From Streptomyces cinnamoneus (lineage in GTDB: Bacteria; Actinomycetota; Actinomycetes; Streptomycetales; Streptomycetaceae), in NCBI RefSeq assembly GCF_014650495.1, contig NZ_BMVB01000024.1, forward strand, positions 42,814-106,813: a stretch of DNA of 64,000 nucleotides, written 5' to 3'. Of this stretch, positions 26,853 to 35,042 are shown piece after piece; position 1 is the first letter of the stretch; each line of letters begins with the position of its first letter. A model generated the notes under the pieces. That model saw only the letters and a program-made list of their open reading frames with translations, searched no databases and had not been told where the DNA came from. The position numbers were made by a program, and so were the translations under genes.

Positions 26853-28124
26853 TCATTCCCGCGGAGGACGGGCGTTCGCCGACAGGGCCAGGAGGCGCTT
26901 CTGCACCGACTCCAGCGGCCCGTGCGGGAAGCGGCGCAGCCACAGGTGGGAGGCGGCCATGAGGACGAGGCACACCACCGCCCACAGGCCGATCACCCAC
27001 CAGGGGCCCGCGTCACGGTAGCGGGCCGCCAGCCCCAGGCCGATGCCGTACGCGGCCAGCATGCACAGCACGTTCTGGGCGACGTAGCAGGAGAGTGCGG
27101 TGCGCCCGACCGAGGTCAGCCCCGCGGTGAGGGGGCCGGTGCGGCGTACCCGGTCGGTGATCACGCCGATCAGGCCGATGTAGCCGAGCGCCACGACCGG
27201 CGCGGCGACGTAGCGGCCGAGCAGGAAGCAGTCGGCGCCGCCCAGTCCCGTCGCGATGTTCAGCGGGAGCCCCACGCCCAGGCCCCAGCCGAGCAGGCGG
27301 GCGCGGATGCGGCGGCCGGCGGCGTCCGGCGCGAAGGCTCCCGCGCGGTGGAGCCGCACGCCGAGGAGGAAGAGGAAGACCAGCAGGGCGAAGGAGAGGA
27401 CCGGTTCCATGCGCAGGGCCACGGCGTTGTGGAGGCGGAAGGCGATCTGGTCGAGGTAGCCGCCGTCGGCGTAGAGGTCGACGACGCGGCGGGCGGGCCC
27501 GTCGCCCCCGTCCGGGTCCGAGGCGACCGCCCCCAGCGTGAGCAGGGACATCACCGTCACGTGCAGGCCGGCCGCCGTCCACATCACCCGGTGCCGGACG
27601 CGTTCGGAGCGGGTGAGCAACCAGGCCACGAGCAGCGCGGTGACCGCGTAGCCCATGAGGACGTCCCAGGCGAAGACGAGGACGAAGTGCAGCGTGCCCT
27701 CCGCCAGGAGGAACAGCGCCCGCCACCGGTACCGGCCGGGCCAGGGCTGTCCCCGCTGGGCGGCGGAGCCGAACTGGATCGCCAGGCCCACGCCGAAGAG
27801 CATGGTCAGCATGGCCAGGAACTTCCCGTCGGCCAGCAGCCGGAAGACGCTTTCGACGACCTCCGGGAGGGAAGCGCCCGACAGCAGCCCGTGCAGCGAG
27901 GAGCCCGTCGTGCCGTCGAGCACGCCCCATTCCGCCCCGGGCCCGGTGAAGATCCATACGTTGGTCATGAGGGTGCCCAGGACGGCCGCGCCGCGCAGCA
28001 CGTCGAGGAGCGCCAGCCGCGGCGTGCCGCCGCCGGCACCGCTGACCTGCTCGGACGGCGGGCGGGACGAGGGCGTCGGCGGGGCCCCGGGAAGGGGGGT
28101 GGCCGCCCCTGCGGTCTCCGGCAC
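26853..28124 (-). CDS. DUF418 family membrane protein
   Basis: 423 residues with about nine to ten hydrophobic helices. The N-terminal LALLDVLRGAAVLGTLMTN motif and the GRTALSCYVAQNVLC segment near residue 350 are signatures of DUF418 and the related HGSNAT-like fold. Function unknown; relatives may transfer acyl groups or move solutes. The GTG at 28124 has a GGGAGATTACC site, which sets the start rather than the longer frame further upstream. Confidence 0.83.
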   Translation of the reverse strand: MPETAGAATPLPGAPPTPSSRPPSEQVSGAGGGTPRLALLDVLRGAAVLGTLMTNVWIFTGPGAEWGVLDGTTGSSLHGLLSGASLPEVVESVFRLLADGKFLAMLTMLFGVGLAIQFGSAAQRGQPWPGRYRWRALFLLAEGTLHFVLVFAWDVLMGYAVTALLVAWLLTRSERVRHRVMWTAAGLHVTVMSLLTLGAVASDPDGGDGPARRVVDLYADGGYLDQIAFRLHNAVALRMEPVLSFALLVFLFLLGVRLHRAGAFAPDAAGRRIRARLLGWGLGVGLPLNIATGLGGADCFLLGRYVAAPVVALGYIGLIGVITDRVRRTGPLTAGLTSVGRTALSCYVAQNVLCMLAAYGIGLGLAARYRDAGPWWVIGLWAVVCLVLMAASHLWLRRFPHGPLESVQKRLLALSANARPPRE

Positions 28125-28451
28125 GGTAATCTCCCGGACTCGTGGTGGGCTTGGGTGCGTTCGTTCGTTCGTGTTCCTCCCTCCCATGGTCACCGTGCGC
28201 CACGGGGCGGTCCTCGTAGGCGGTGATGAATCCGGACTACATCTTTCGATGCAGGGGCAGCGCGCGGCCGTGAGCGGTAGCGGCGATCCGGCCAATAGCA
28301 GTTCCGCACATGTGCCGAGGGAAAATGCCAAAACCCTCACGTCGCACCACTGTTATCGATTAGCTTCCGTCGCACGGGGCATGCCACGGGTGATCATCAC
28401 TCGTACGTAGTCGCGGCCGCACGCTGATGCCGCGCGGCTGGAGAGGATCGT
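28125..28451. other. gene-free regulatory region, AT-richer
   Basis: 327 bp between the divergent DUF418 and roadblock genes. GC falls around 28250-28400. TTATCGATTAG at 28352-28362 could be part of a -10 element for the roadblock operon but has no convincing -35. No gene seen. Confidence 0.5.
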
Positions 28452-28835
28452 GTGACCGGTATCGACGGGTGCCTGGCCGAGGCCATGGCCATACCCGGAG
28501 CACGGGGCGCCAGCCTGGTGGACTGGACCAGTGGGCTCGCCCTGGGCGTGGCGGGCGAGGGCCCCGGCGGCGACCACGAGACCTCGGCGGCCGACGCCGC
28601 CGAGCTCGCCCGCCTCGCCTTCGAGAACGCCGCGTTCACCCGCTCGGCAGCCGGCCCCGGCCCGGTGGAGGACGTCATCGTCACGGCGCGCGGCGGCTAC
28701 CACCTCATACGTTTCGTGGAGACCGCCTTCGACAGCAGTGTCTTCCTCTACCTGTGGCTGGACCGTGCCGAGGCCAACCTCGCGGTGGCCCTGTTCCGGC
28801 TCAAGGCCCTCGCCGGCAGGCTGGTGGTGACGTGA
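28452..28835 (+). CDS. roadblock/LC7-like small protein 1
   Basis: 127 residues, alpha/beta roadblock-like domain: GASLVDWTSGLALG near 17-31, VEDVIVTARGGYHLIRFV near 76-93, FLYLWLDRAEANLAVALFRL near 99-118. It is clearly paralogous to the gene at 30258. Roadblock proteins usually form dimers and act on Ras-like or MglA-type GTPases, but no GTPase gene is nearby. GTG start after GAGAGGA; its stop overlaps the DUF4388 gene (GTGA). Confidence 0.75.
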   Translation: MTGIDGCLAEAMAIPGARGASLVDWTSGLALGVAGEGPGGDHETSAADAAELARLAFENAAFTRSAAGPGPVEDVIVTARGGYHLIRFVETAFDSSVFLYLWLDRAEANLAVALFRLKALAGRLVVT

Positions 28836-29623
28836 GCGGCGACTCCACCCTGGCCCGGCTCGCCGCCGAACGCGCCACGGGCGCCCTCCACGGCTGCGTC
28901 GGCGCGCTCTACCTGGCCGACGGCGCCGTGGTGCACGCCGAGAGTCCCGCGGTGCCCGATGTGGGATGGCGGCTGACGGCCGGAGGACGACTGTCCCCGG
29001 AGAGCTGGGACGAGGCCGTGGAGGAGGGCGGTCCCGACTACCGCGCGGGCAGCTTCCTCGTCGAGCACGGCCGGTTGAGCCGGGGCGAGCTCGAACTGTG
29101 CCACCTCAGCGCCCTGTTCGACGCCGCCTACTTCGTCCTCTCCCCCCTCGACACCACCCAGCGCGTGCCGGATCGCTTCCTCAAGGAGGCGAAGCACTGG
29201 TTCGGCCCGGTCCGCCCGGTATCCGTCCCCCTTCTGCAACGGGAGGTGCGGCGCCGCCGTTGCCTGCTCGAACGGGCCTGGCCCAGGCCGGAGGTGGACG
29301 CGGCCCCCGTCGTACCCGTCGCCGGCGCGGGCGGGGCCGGGCGGGGCGGGCCCCTCCCGCCGACGTGCGGGCGGCAGGCCGTGCTGGCCGCGGCCGACGG
29401 CGTGCGCACGCCGCTGCAGATCGCCAGGGCGCTGGGCCGCTCGGCCTTCGCCACCCTCCTCGACGTCCGGCGGCTGGCGGCCGCCGGGCTGGTCCGGACC
29501 CCGGAGGCGGACCTCCCCGGCACCGCCGTCCGGCCCGCACGCCTGTCACCGCCCGCCCCCACCGCCGCCGCCCCGGAGATCTCCCTGCTCTACCGGATCC
29601 GCGACGCTTTGGAGGCCCTGTGA
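28832..29623 (+). CDS. DUF4388 (PATAN-like) domain protein
   Basis: 263 residues. The first ~115 residues resemble DUF4388/PATAN: TGALHGCVGALYLADGAVVHAE near 13-35 and AGSFLVEHGRLSRGEL near 70-86, found in proteins controlling motility or development. The C-terminal part, after a Gly/Pro linker, has a winged-helix-like segment (VLAAADGVRTPLQIARALG ..LLDVRRLAAAGLV). Co-translated with the upstream roadblock gene. Its stop is followed by a 23-codon frame overlapping the next unit, probably not a gene. Confidence 0.72.
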   Translation: MSGDSTLARLAAERATGALHGCVGALYLADGAVVHAESPAVPDVGWRLTAGGRLSPESWDEAVEEGGPDYRAGSFLVEHGRLSRGELELCHLSALFDAAYFVLSPLDTTQRVPDRFLKEAKHWFGPVRPVSVPLLQREVRRRRCLLERAWPRPEVDAAPVVPVAGAGGAGRGGPLPPTCGRQAVLAAADGVRTPLQIARALGRSAFATLLDVRRLAAAGLVRTPEADLPGTAVRPARLSPPAPTAAAPEISLLYRIRDALEAL

Positions 29624-29732
29624 CCCTGGAACGCCCCGCGACCGTGACGCACACCGGCCCGCCGCCCCGCCGCCTCCCACCGCTCTCATGATGAGGCGCG
29701 CACTGAGACAGCTCACCGGAAGGAGACAGTCG

Positions 29733-30125
29733 ATGACCGCCGCACCCGAGGTGCTCGCGGAGCTCCAGGGGTTACGTGTCCGGGTGCCGCACCTGACCGG
29801 TGCGCTGCTGGCGAGCACGGACGGGCTGGTGATCGCGCACCTCGTCGACGACATGGAGCCGGACGGCGTGGCCGCGCTGACCGCCGCGGCGCTGGGCGTG
29901 GGCGCGCGACTGGCGAACGCCGTGGGCCACGGCGGCTTCCGCGAGCTGGTCGTCAGCGGTGACCGCGGCTACGTGGCCACGTACGCGGCCGGCTCCTCGT
30001 GCGTCCTGACGCTGTTGGCCTCGGCCGACGCCAACGTGGGCCGGCTGAACCTGGAGGCGCGCAGGGCGGGTTCGCGGATCGCCGCCCTGGCGGACGACGC
30101 GCTGGAGCGCCCGCGCCGGACCTGA
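29733..30125 (+). CDS. roadblock/LC7 domain protein 2 (MglB-like)
   Basis: 130 residues with a standard roadblock domain: LTGALLASTDGLVIAH near 21-36, AALGVGARLANAVG near 53-66, RELVVSGDRGYVATYAAG near 71-88 and VLTLLASADANVGRLNLEARR near 91-111. Closest in type to the CvnB/MglB group that pairs with small GTPases. The ATG at 29733 has a perfect AAGGAGA site, preferred over ATG 29688. Third gene of the group. Confidence 0.85.
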   Translation: MTAAPEVLAELQGLRVRVPHLTGALLASTDGLVIAHLVDDMEPDGVAALTAAALGVGARLANAVGHGGFRELVVSGDRGYVATYAAGSSCVLTLLASADANVGRLNLEARRAGSRIAALADDALERPRRT

Positions 30126-30257
30126 CGGCCCGGCCGGGAACCGCACACACCATCGACACCTGGACGTACCGATTTGCCGACATAACGACCACATTCATCA
30201 CCCGTCACCACCGACTCCTTGTCGACTCATCGTCGACTCGACGAAAGCGAATTCCTC

Positions 30258-30632
30258 ATGGCGAACACCGAACTGGCACTCAAAGACGCGATGAGCTCGA
30301 TCGACGGGGCCATCGGCGTGGCCCTCGTCGACTACAGCAGCGGCATGGCCCTGGGCACCCTCGGCGGCTCCCAGACCCTGGACCTCAACGTCGCCGCGGC
30401 CGGCAACACGGATGTCGTGCGCGCCAAGCTGCGCGCCATGGAGATGCTCAACATCCAGGACAGCATCGAGGACATCCTCATCACCCTCGGCACCCAATAC
30501 CACCTGATCAGGCTGCTGACGGGCCGTGGTGGCAACGGTCTCTTCCTCTACCTGGTCCTCGACGGCAAGCGGGCCAACCTGGCCATGGCCCGCCATCAGC
30601 TCCGGCGCATCGAGGCGGAGCTGGAGGTCTGA
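30258..30632 (+). CDS. roadblock/LC7-like small protein 3
   Basis: 124 residues, paralogue of the 28452 gene: GVALVDYSSGMALGTLG near 17-33, IEDILITLGTQYHLIRLL near 73-90, LFLYLVLDGKRANLAMARHQL near 96-116. The upstream 130 bp has a TTGTCGACTCATCGTCGACTC direct repeat at about 30220-30240. The separate leader suggests it may have its own promoter. Confidence 0.75.
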   Translation: MANTELALKDAMSSIDGAIGVALVDYSSGMALGTLGGSQTLDLNVAAAGNTDVVRAKLRAMEMLNIQDSIEDILITLGTQYHLIRLLTGRGGNGLFLYLVLDGKRANLAMARHQLRRIEAELEV

Positions 30633-30767
30633 CGCCGCCGGGGCGCCCGCCGGGGCCCGCGCCGAAGTGGCCCGCACCGCCGACGGCTTGGTTTCCGCTG
30701 CCCGAATGGCTGACGGCGTTTCGGGTGGAAAGCCGGTGGACGTCCGCGGTGTTGGCGCTGCACGCCT

Positions 30768-30786
30768 GGCGCCCTGTCAGGGCGCC
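30768..30786. terminator. near-perfect palindrome, possible terminator
   Basis: GGCGCCCTG-T-CAGGGCGCC, with flanking CCT/GGG pairs that lengthen the stem. It lies 136 bp after the last roadblock gene and 124 bp before the next gene; it could equally be an operator. Confidence 0.4.
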
Positions 30787-30909
30787 GGGGACGCGGGCCG
30801 GCACGTCATGTGGCGGAGGGTCAGATGTCTCTCCGATTGCGGGGGCCGGGCACCCGCCGCAAGGTGAGCGGGAAGATCATTCCTCATCTCCGCTCGAAGG
30901 AGTAGGACC

Positions 30910-31500
30910 ATGGGTGCCTCCCGAAGAACCAGCCTCCTCGTGTCCGGTGCGGTGTGCGGTGCGCTCGTCCTGGGCGCGGCCGGTTACACCGCCACGGCCG
31001 GCACGGCGTCCTCGGCGCCGGGCTCGTCCCGCACCAGCGCTCCGGCGCAGGTTCCACCGCCCTCCGCGCTGCGCAAGGCCGCGGGCCAGGGCATGCGGGC
31101 CATCGACGAGAACGTGATCGGCAAGGAGGCGGCCGAGGCCGCCGCCGCGGAGTGCGGGGCGGCGCGGGAAGCGGGCCGGGCACCGAGCGAACGGTGCACC
31201 GTGCTGCAGGAGAACCTGGGGACCCTGGGCAAGGCCCGGGCCGGTCTGGAACGGCAGGCGGGATCGGCCCAACCGGACCTCGCCGCGCTCACCGCCTCGA
31301 CCACCGACGCGGTCGCGGCCACGGCCCGGCTCGCCAGGGAACAGGACCGGGAACACGGGGGCCACGATCGCCACAGGGACGGCGGTGGCCTCCTCGGGGT
31401 GGTGGGCGGCCTGGTGGGCGGCCTGGTGGACACCCTGGGCGGCGTGGTCCAGGGCCTGAACGGACTGGTCAACGGCCTGCTCCGGGCCCTGCTGAGCTGA
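30910..31500 (+). CDS. secreted protein, function unknown
   Basis: 196 residues. An N-terminal signal peptide (hydrophobic 8-25, A-T-A near 30) precedes a Ser/Pro-rich linker. A helical region with two cysteines (ECGAAREAG..ERCTVL near 78-97) follows, then a His/Asp-rich patch (about 150-158) and a Gly/Leu/Val-rich hydrophobic tail (about 160-196) with a VGGLVGGLV repeat. The tail could be a membrane or self-association segment. I do not recognise the family. Good GAAGGAG site. Confidence 0.7.
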   Translation: MGASRRTSLLVSGAVCGALVLGAAGYTATAGTASSAPGSSRTSAPAQVPPPSALRKAAGQGMRAIDENVIGKEAAEAAAAECGAAREAGRAPSERCTVLQENLGTLGKARAGLERQAGSAQPDLAALTASTTDAVAATARLAREQDREHGGHDRHRDGGGLLGVVGGLVGGLVDTLGGVVQGLNGLVNGLLRALLS

Positions 31501-31866
31501 CGACGCCGCCGACGCCCGGGCCCCGGGCGCATGTCGGGGCCGGGGCGCACGGCGGGCCCGGCGGCGGACGGCCCGGACGACGGACGGTCCGGGCCGCCGA
31601 CGCAGCGCGGCGGCCGCCCGGGAGCCGCCGCGCACCGCCCGCCCCATGGAACGGCGCACCGCTCGCCGTGGCGGCACCGCTGGGCCCGGTGCCGCGGCGG
31701 GGGCGGGGGCGGGGCGGGCACCACGTGCTGCGCACCGCTGCCGGGCCGGTGCCGGTCACGGAGCGCAGCAACGCACCGCTCGCCGCGCCGGTGCCGGCGG
31801 CAACGGCACTGGGCCGAGTGCGCGGTCCGCCGTGCGGGGGCGGTGCGGCTGCCGGAGCGTGGTGCC
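31501..31866. other. gene-free, very GC-rich stretch
   Basis: 366 bp of about 80% G+C. It contains imperfect repeats of GCACCGCT...CCGGTGCC (around 31650-31800) that could fold, but no ORF with a ribosome site. The open frame running into the next gene lacks family-like sequence and is taken as non-coding. Confidence 0.5.
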
Positions 31867-33402
31867 ATGCGGTCGGTCCGTCTCGTCCCCGGCTCGCGCG
31901 GCCGGGAACGTCCCGCGCGGGCGCGCCCCGCGGCGGGCGTGCCGGCGTTGCCGTGGCTCGCCGGCGTCGCCGCCGCCTACGCCTTCGCTCAGCTGGTCCT
32001 CGTCGTACCGGGCACGGGGCTGGGCTGGGACGAGACGGTGTACGTCAGCCAGGTCGCCCCGCGGGCCCCCGCCGCGTTCTTCAGCGCGCCGCGGGCCCGG
32101 GGTGTGACCTTCCTGGCGGCGCCGGTGGTCGCGCTGACGTCCTCCACGGGGGTGCTGCGGGTGTGGCTGGCCGCGCTCTCCGGCTGCGGTCTGTTCGTCT
32201 CGCTGTGGGTGTGGCGGCGGCTGCTGCCGGTGCCCGTGCTGGTGGTGGCGGGGGCGCTGTTCTGCGGGCTGTGGGTGACGCTCTTCTACGGGCCGCAGGT
32301 CATGCCCAATCTGTGGGTCGCCTTCGGTGCGTTGTGTGCCACGGGCTGCTTCCTGCGGGCCGTGCGCGACGGCGGCGACCGTCGTGCGCGCACGGGGCTG
32401 CTCCTGGCCGTCGCCTTCACCGCGCTGATGCGGCCCGGTGACGCGCTCGCCCTGGTGCTGCCGCTCGCGGGGGCGGCGTTGGCGGTGCGGGCGTGGCGGC
32501 GGCCGGCCGTCCTGGTGGCCCTCGCGGCAGGGGTAGCCCTCGGCGGCGCGGAGTGGGTCGTCGAGGCGTACCTGCGGTACGGCGGCCTGGCTGCACGTCT
32601 GCACCGGGCCGGGGAGATCCAGGGCGGCTGGGGGCTCCGTCTGGCCCTGGGGCACCATGTGCGGGCCCTGCAGGGCCGGACGTTGTGCCGCCCCTGCGAC
32701 GTCCCGTGGCGTCACCCCCTGACCGCCGCCTGGTGGTTCGCCCTGCCCGTGCTCACCGCGGGCGGACTCGTGGTGGCGGCCCGGCGCCGTCGCCTGCCGG
32801 AGATCGCGGTGCCGGTTTCGGTGGCGGTGTGCCTGGCGGTGCCGTACCAGCTGCTCGACTACGCCGCGCCGCGCTTCCTGCTGCCCGCGTACGCGCTGCT
32901 GGCGCTGCCCGTGGCCGTCTTCCTGACGGCGGCGGCAACCACCGTCCGGTCCCCGGCCCGCGGGGCGGTGCGGCTGCTGGGGGCGACGGTGCTCGCGCTG
33001 GCCCTGCTGGTACACGTGGGGGTGCAGTACAAGGTGCTGGAGAAGGTGGTGTCCCGCAGCGGGGACAGCCGGGACGCCTTCGCCCGCGTCGCCGGGGAGC
33101 TGCACCGGCTGGGCGTGCGGCCGCCCTGCATCGTGTCGGGGACGGAGGCCGTGCGGATCGCCTTCCGGGCCGGCTGCGCCTCGCGCCAGACGAGTGGTCA
33201 TGACGGCAGCATCTCCGCGGCGGAGCTCGTCGCGGCGGCGGGCCGTCACCCGGTGGCGGTGGTGGTGAGCGCGGGCCGGGCCACTCCTGCGTACGCGCGC
33301 GGCTGGCACGCCGAGCCCCTGCCCCCGCTGCCGGGCGAACCGGCCGGCCTGCGCGTGCACCTTTCCGTGCCGCCGGCGTCCGGTGACGTGCGCCGTCCGT
33401 GA
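31867..33402 (+). CDS. GT39-like multipass membrane protein
   Basis: 511 residues with about ten hydrophobic helices in the first 380 and a soluble C-terminal domain. The outer loop after helix 1 has a GLGWDETVYVSQVAPRAP motif, the position and type of the catalytic acidic residue in PMT/ArnT-like (GT39/GT-C) glycosyltransferases. The substrate, probably polyprenyl-phosphate sugar, is inferred. ATG 31867 follows GGAGCG. Monocistronic. Confidence 0.7.
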   Translation: MRSVRLVPGSRGRERPARARPAAGVPALPWLAGVAAAYAFAQLVLVVPGTGLGWDETVYVSQVAPRAPAAFFSAPRARGVTFLAAPVVALTSSTGVLRVWLAALSGCGLFVSLWVWRRLLPVPVLVVAGALFCGLWVTLFYGPQVMPNLWVAFGALCATGCFLRAVRDGGDRRARTGLLLAVAFTALMRPGDALALVLPLAGAALAVRAWRRPAVLVALAAGVALGGAEWVVEAYLRYGGLAARLHRAGEIQGGWGLRLALGHHVRALQGRTLCRPCDVPWRHPLTAAWWFALPVLTAGGLVVAARRRRLPEIAVPVSVAVCLAVPYQLLDYAAPRFLLPAYALLALPVAVFLTAAATTVRSPARGAVRLLGATVLALALLVHVGVQYKVLEKVVSRSGDSRDAFARVAGELHRLGVRPPCIVSGTEAVRIAFRAGCASRQTSGHDGSISAAELVAAAGRHPVAVVVSAGRATPAYARGWHAEPLPPLPGEPAGLRVHLSVPPASGDVRRP

Positions 33403-33502
33403 ATTCGGGGTTCGGCCGAATGGCTCAGCGACGGGCTTTACGGCTTCTTGGGCTGGATACACTCCGGGAGTTGCCCGGCGTCTGCATATGAGGAGTGCCG
33501 TC

Positions 33503-34159
33503 ATGGCCGAGGTGAAACTCAGCGCCGAAAAGCGTACCGACTTCGGCAAGGGGGCGGCCCGCCGCACCCGCCGCGAGAACAAGGTGCCCGCCGTCATCTA
33601 CGGTCACGGCGCCGACCCGAAGCATGTGGCGCTCGAAGGCCATTCACTGATGATGGCCCTCAAGACGCCGAACGTGCTGATCCGGCTGGACATCGGCGGA
33701 AAGAACGAGCTCGTCATCCCCAAAGCGGTGCAGCGCGACCCCCTCAAGGGTTTTCTCGTGCACGTCGATTTCCTCGCCGTGAAGAAGGGCGAGAGGGTCA
33801 CCGTCGACGTGCCGGTCCTCACCGAAGGGGAACTCGCGGCGGGAGGAAATCTGCTGGACCACATGCTCAATGCGGTTCCGGTCGAGGCCGAGGCCACGCA
33901 CATCCCCGAGTCGTTCACCGTGTCCATCGAGGGACTGTCGGCCGGGCACACCGTCCGGGCGGGCGACATCGAGCTGCCGCGGGGCTGTTCCCTGGCCGTC
34001 GACGAGTCCACGGCCCTGCTGCAGGTCGTCGCGGCGCAGACGGAGCCCGAACCCGAGGCCGAGGAGGAGGCCGAGGCCGAGGCCGCGGCGGAAGAGGGCG
34101 CCGCACCGGCAGAGGGTGCCACGGAGGAGGAGAAGCCCGCGGAGGGCGGCGAGGGCTGA
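33503..34159 (+). CDS. rplY: 50S ribosomal protein L25/general stress protein Ctc
   Basis: 218 residues. The N-terminal L25 domain (EVKLSAEKRTDFGKGAARR ..VPAVIYGHG) binds 5S rRNA; the TL5/Ctc C-terminal beta domain spans about 95-185, with VPVLTEGELA. A Glu/Ala-rich tail ends it. The usual rplY copy of streptomycetes lies next to pth; neither pth nor its neighbours are here, so this is probably a second, stress-type copy. ATG 33503 follows GAGGAG. Monocistronic with a strong terminator. Confidence 0.92.
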   Translation: MAEVKLSAEKRTDFGKGAARRTRRENKVPAVIYGHGADPKHVALEGHSLMMALKTPNVLIRLDIGGKNELVIPKAVQRDPLKGFLVHVDFLAVKKGERVTVDVPVLTEGELAAGGNLLDHMLNAVPVEAEATHIPESFTVSIEGLSAGHTVRAGDIELPRGCSLAVDESTALLQVVAAQTEPEPEAEEEAEAEAAAEEGAAPAEGATEEEKPAEGGEG

Positions 34160-34184
34160 GGCCCGCAGCGCCTGCGGTCGTGAC

Positions 34185-34218
34185 AACGCCCCGTCCCGGG
34201 TTCCCGGGGCGGGGCGTT
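34185..34218. terminator. strong terminator after rplY
   Basis: AACGCCCCG-T-CCCGGG / CCCGGG-G-CGGGGCGTT: 15 pairs plus one G-T, two-base loop, followed by TCTTCTC. Lies between convergent genes and is likely bidirectional. Confidence 0.88.
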
Positions 34219-34255
34219 CGTCTTCTCTGGTCCGGCGTCCGGCGTGGACCGCCCC

Positions 34256-34885
34256 CTAGCCCCGGCTGTTGAGGAACCCGATGACGACGGCGCCCCACCA
34301 GCAGATCTGGGAGATCAGGGCGGTGGCGCCGCCCCAGATCAGGTGGCGCGGGGCGGCGGGCTGCCCGGCCATCCGCTTGTTGAGCAGCCCCGCCTGCAGG
34401 CCGTTGAGGGTCAGCGCGAGGACCAGCACCAGCTTGATGCGGGTGAGGGTGGCGGAGGGGTCGGGGTGGAGCATCATGCCGCTGAGGACGAGGACCGCCA
34501 GACCGGCCCAGATGGGCAGGTGGAGGCGTCCGGCACTGCCGACGGCCTCCCGCAGGGTGCAGCGTCCGGTCATCCACAGCAGGCCGTGGTAGTCGGCCAC
34601 GAGAACGGCGCCGAAGCCGAGCACGAGGCCGACGAGGTGGGCGAAGAGCGCCGCGGTGTGCAGGGAGGCATCCGCCTGGACGTGCACGGAGACCCATACC
34701 GACCCGGCCCAGGCCGCACTCGCCGCCACCGCGGCCCCGCCGACCGTCCACCAGGAGTCGAACAGGCCGACCGGCCGGGCGGCCCGTTCGGTGGGTGCCC
34801 CGGCGCCGCCCGCCCCCGACAGGAACAGCACGGACACGGTGGGGTCGGACGGCACAGCGGACACGGGGAACTCCAGCACGAACAC
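34256..34885 (-). CDS. iron-box-controlled membrane protein, function unknown
   Basis: 209 residues with about four to five hydrophobic helices (near 45-65, 75-100, 122-140, 145-165, 180-205) and His/Asp residues at helix ends (LHTAALFAH, ADYHGLL, LHLPIW), reminiscent of CopD- or heme-binding membrane proteins but not assignable. The GTG at 34885 lies 12 bp from an iron box, so either the transcript is nearly leaderless or a later start is used. Repression by a DtxR-family regulator under iron sufficiency is expected. Confidence 0.7.
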   Translation of the reverse strand: MFVLEFPVSAVPSDPTVSVLFLSGAGGAGAPTERAARPVGLFDSWWTVGGAAVAASAAWAGSVWVSVHVQADASLHTAALFAHLVGLVLGFGAVLVADYHGLLWMTGRCTLREAVGSAGRLHLPIWAGLAVLVLSGMMLHPDPSATLTRIKLVLVLALTLNGLQAGLLNKRMAGQPAAPRHLIWGGATALISQICWWGAVVIGFLNSRG

Positions 34886-34897
34886 TTACCCAGCTAT

Positions 34898-34916
34898 GCA
34901 GGTAAGCCTTACCTAA
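34898..34916 (-). promoter_or_regulatory. DtxR-family (IdeR/DmdR) iron box
   Basis: On the minus strand it reads TTAGGTAAGGCTTACCTGC, 15 of 19 bases of the consensus TTAGGTTAGGCTAACCTAA, with the core dyad AGGTAAGgCTTACCT intact. Placed just upstream of the membrane protein at 34256-34885; no gene starts to the right. Confidence 0.85.
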
Positions 34917-35042
34917 ATGACTGCGTCATAGTGGGGGACCCGGACGCCCGGACACAACTCCTGCACCCAAGCGTGACCTGCTTGTTGCCCGTCCGAGATC
35001 AGACTCTGCTGACGGTTTCGGCGCCGATGCGGCGCCGACGGT

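Noticed and set aside
28345..28365. Possible WhiG promoter (GCCGATAA-like) before roadblock genes
   Set aside because: Only about 6 of 8 bases fit on the minus strand and no TAAA lies at the right distance.
29620..29691. 23-codon ORF between DUF4388 and MglB-like genes
   Set aside because: Overlaps by GTGA but is Pro/Arg-rich without any other support; more likely chance in GC-rich DNA.
31531..31866. N-terminal extension of the GT39-like protein
   Set aside because: Adds 112 low-complexity residues before a normal membrane start; no ribosome site at 31531, whereas 31867 fits the fold.
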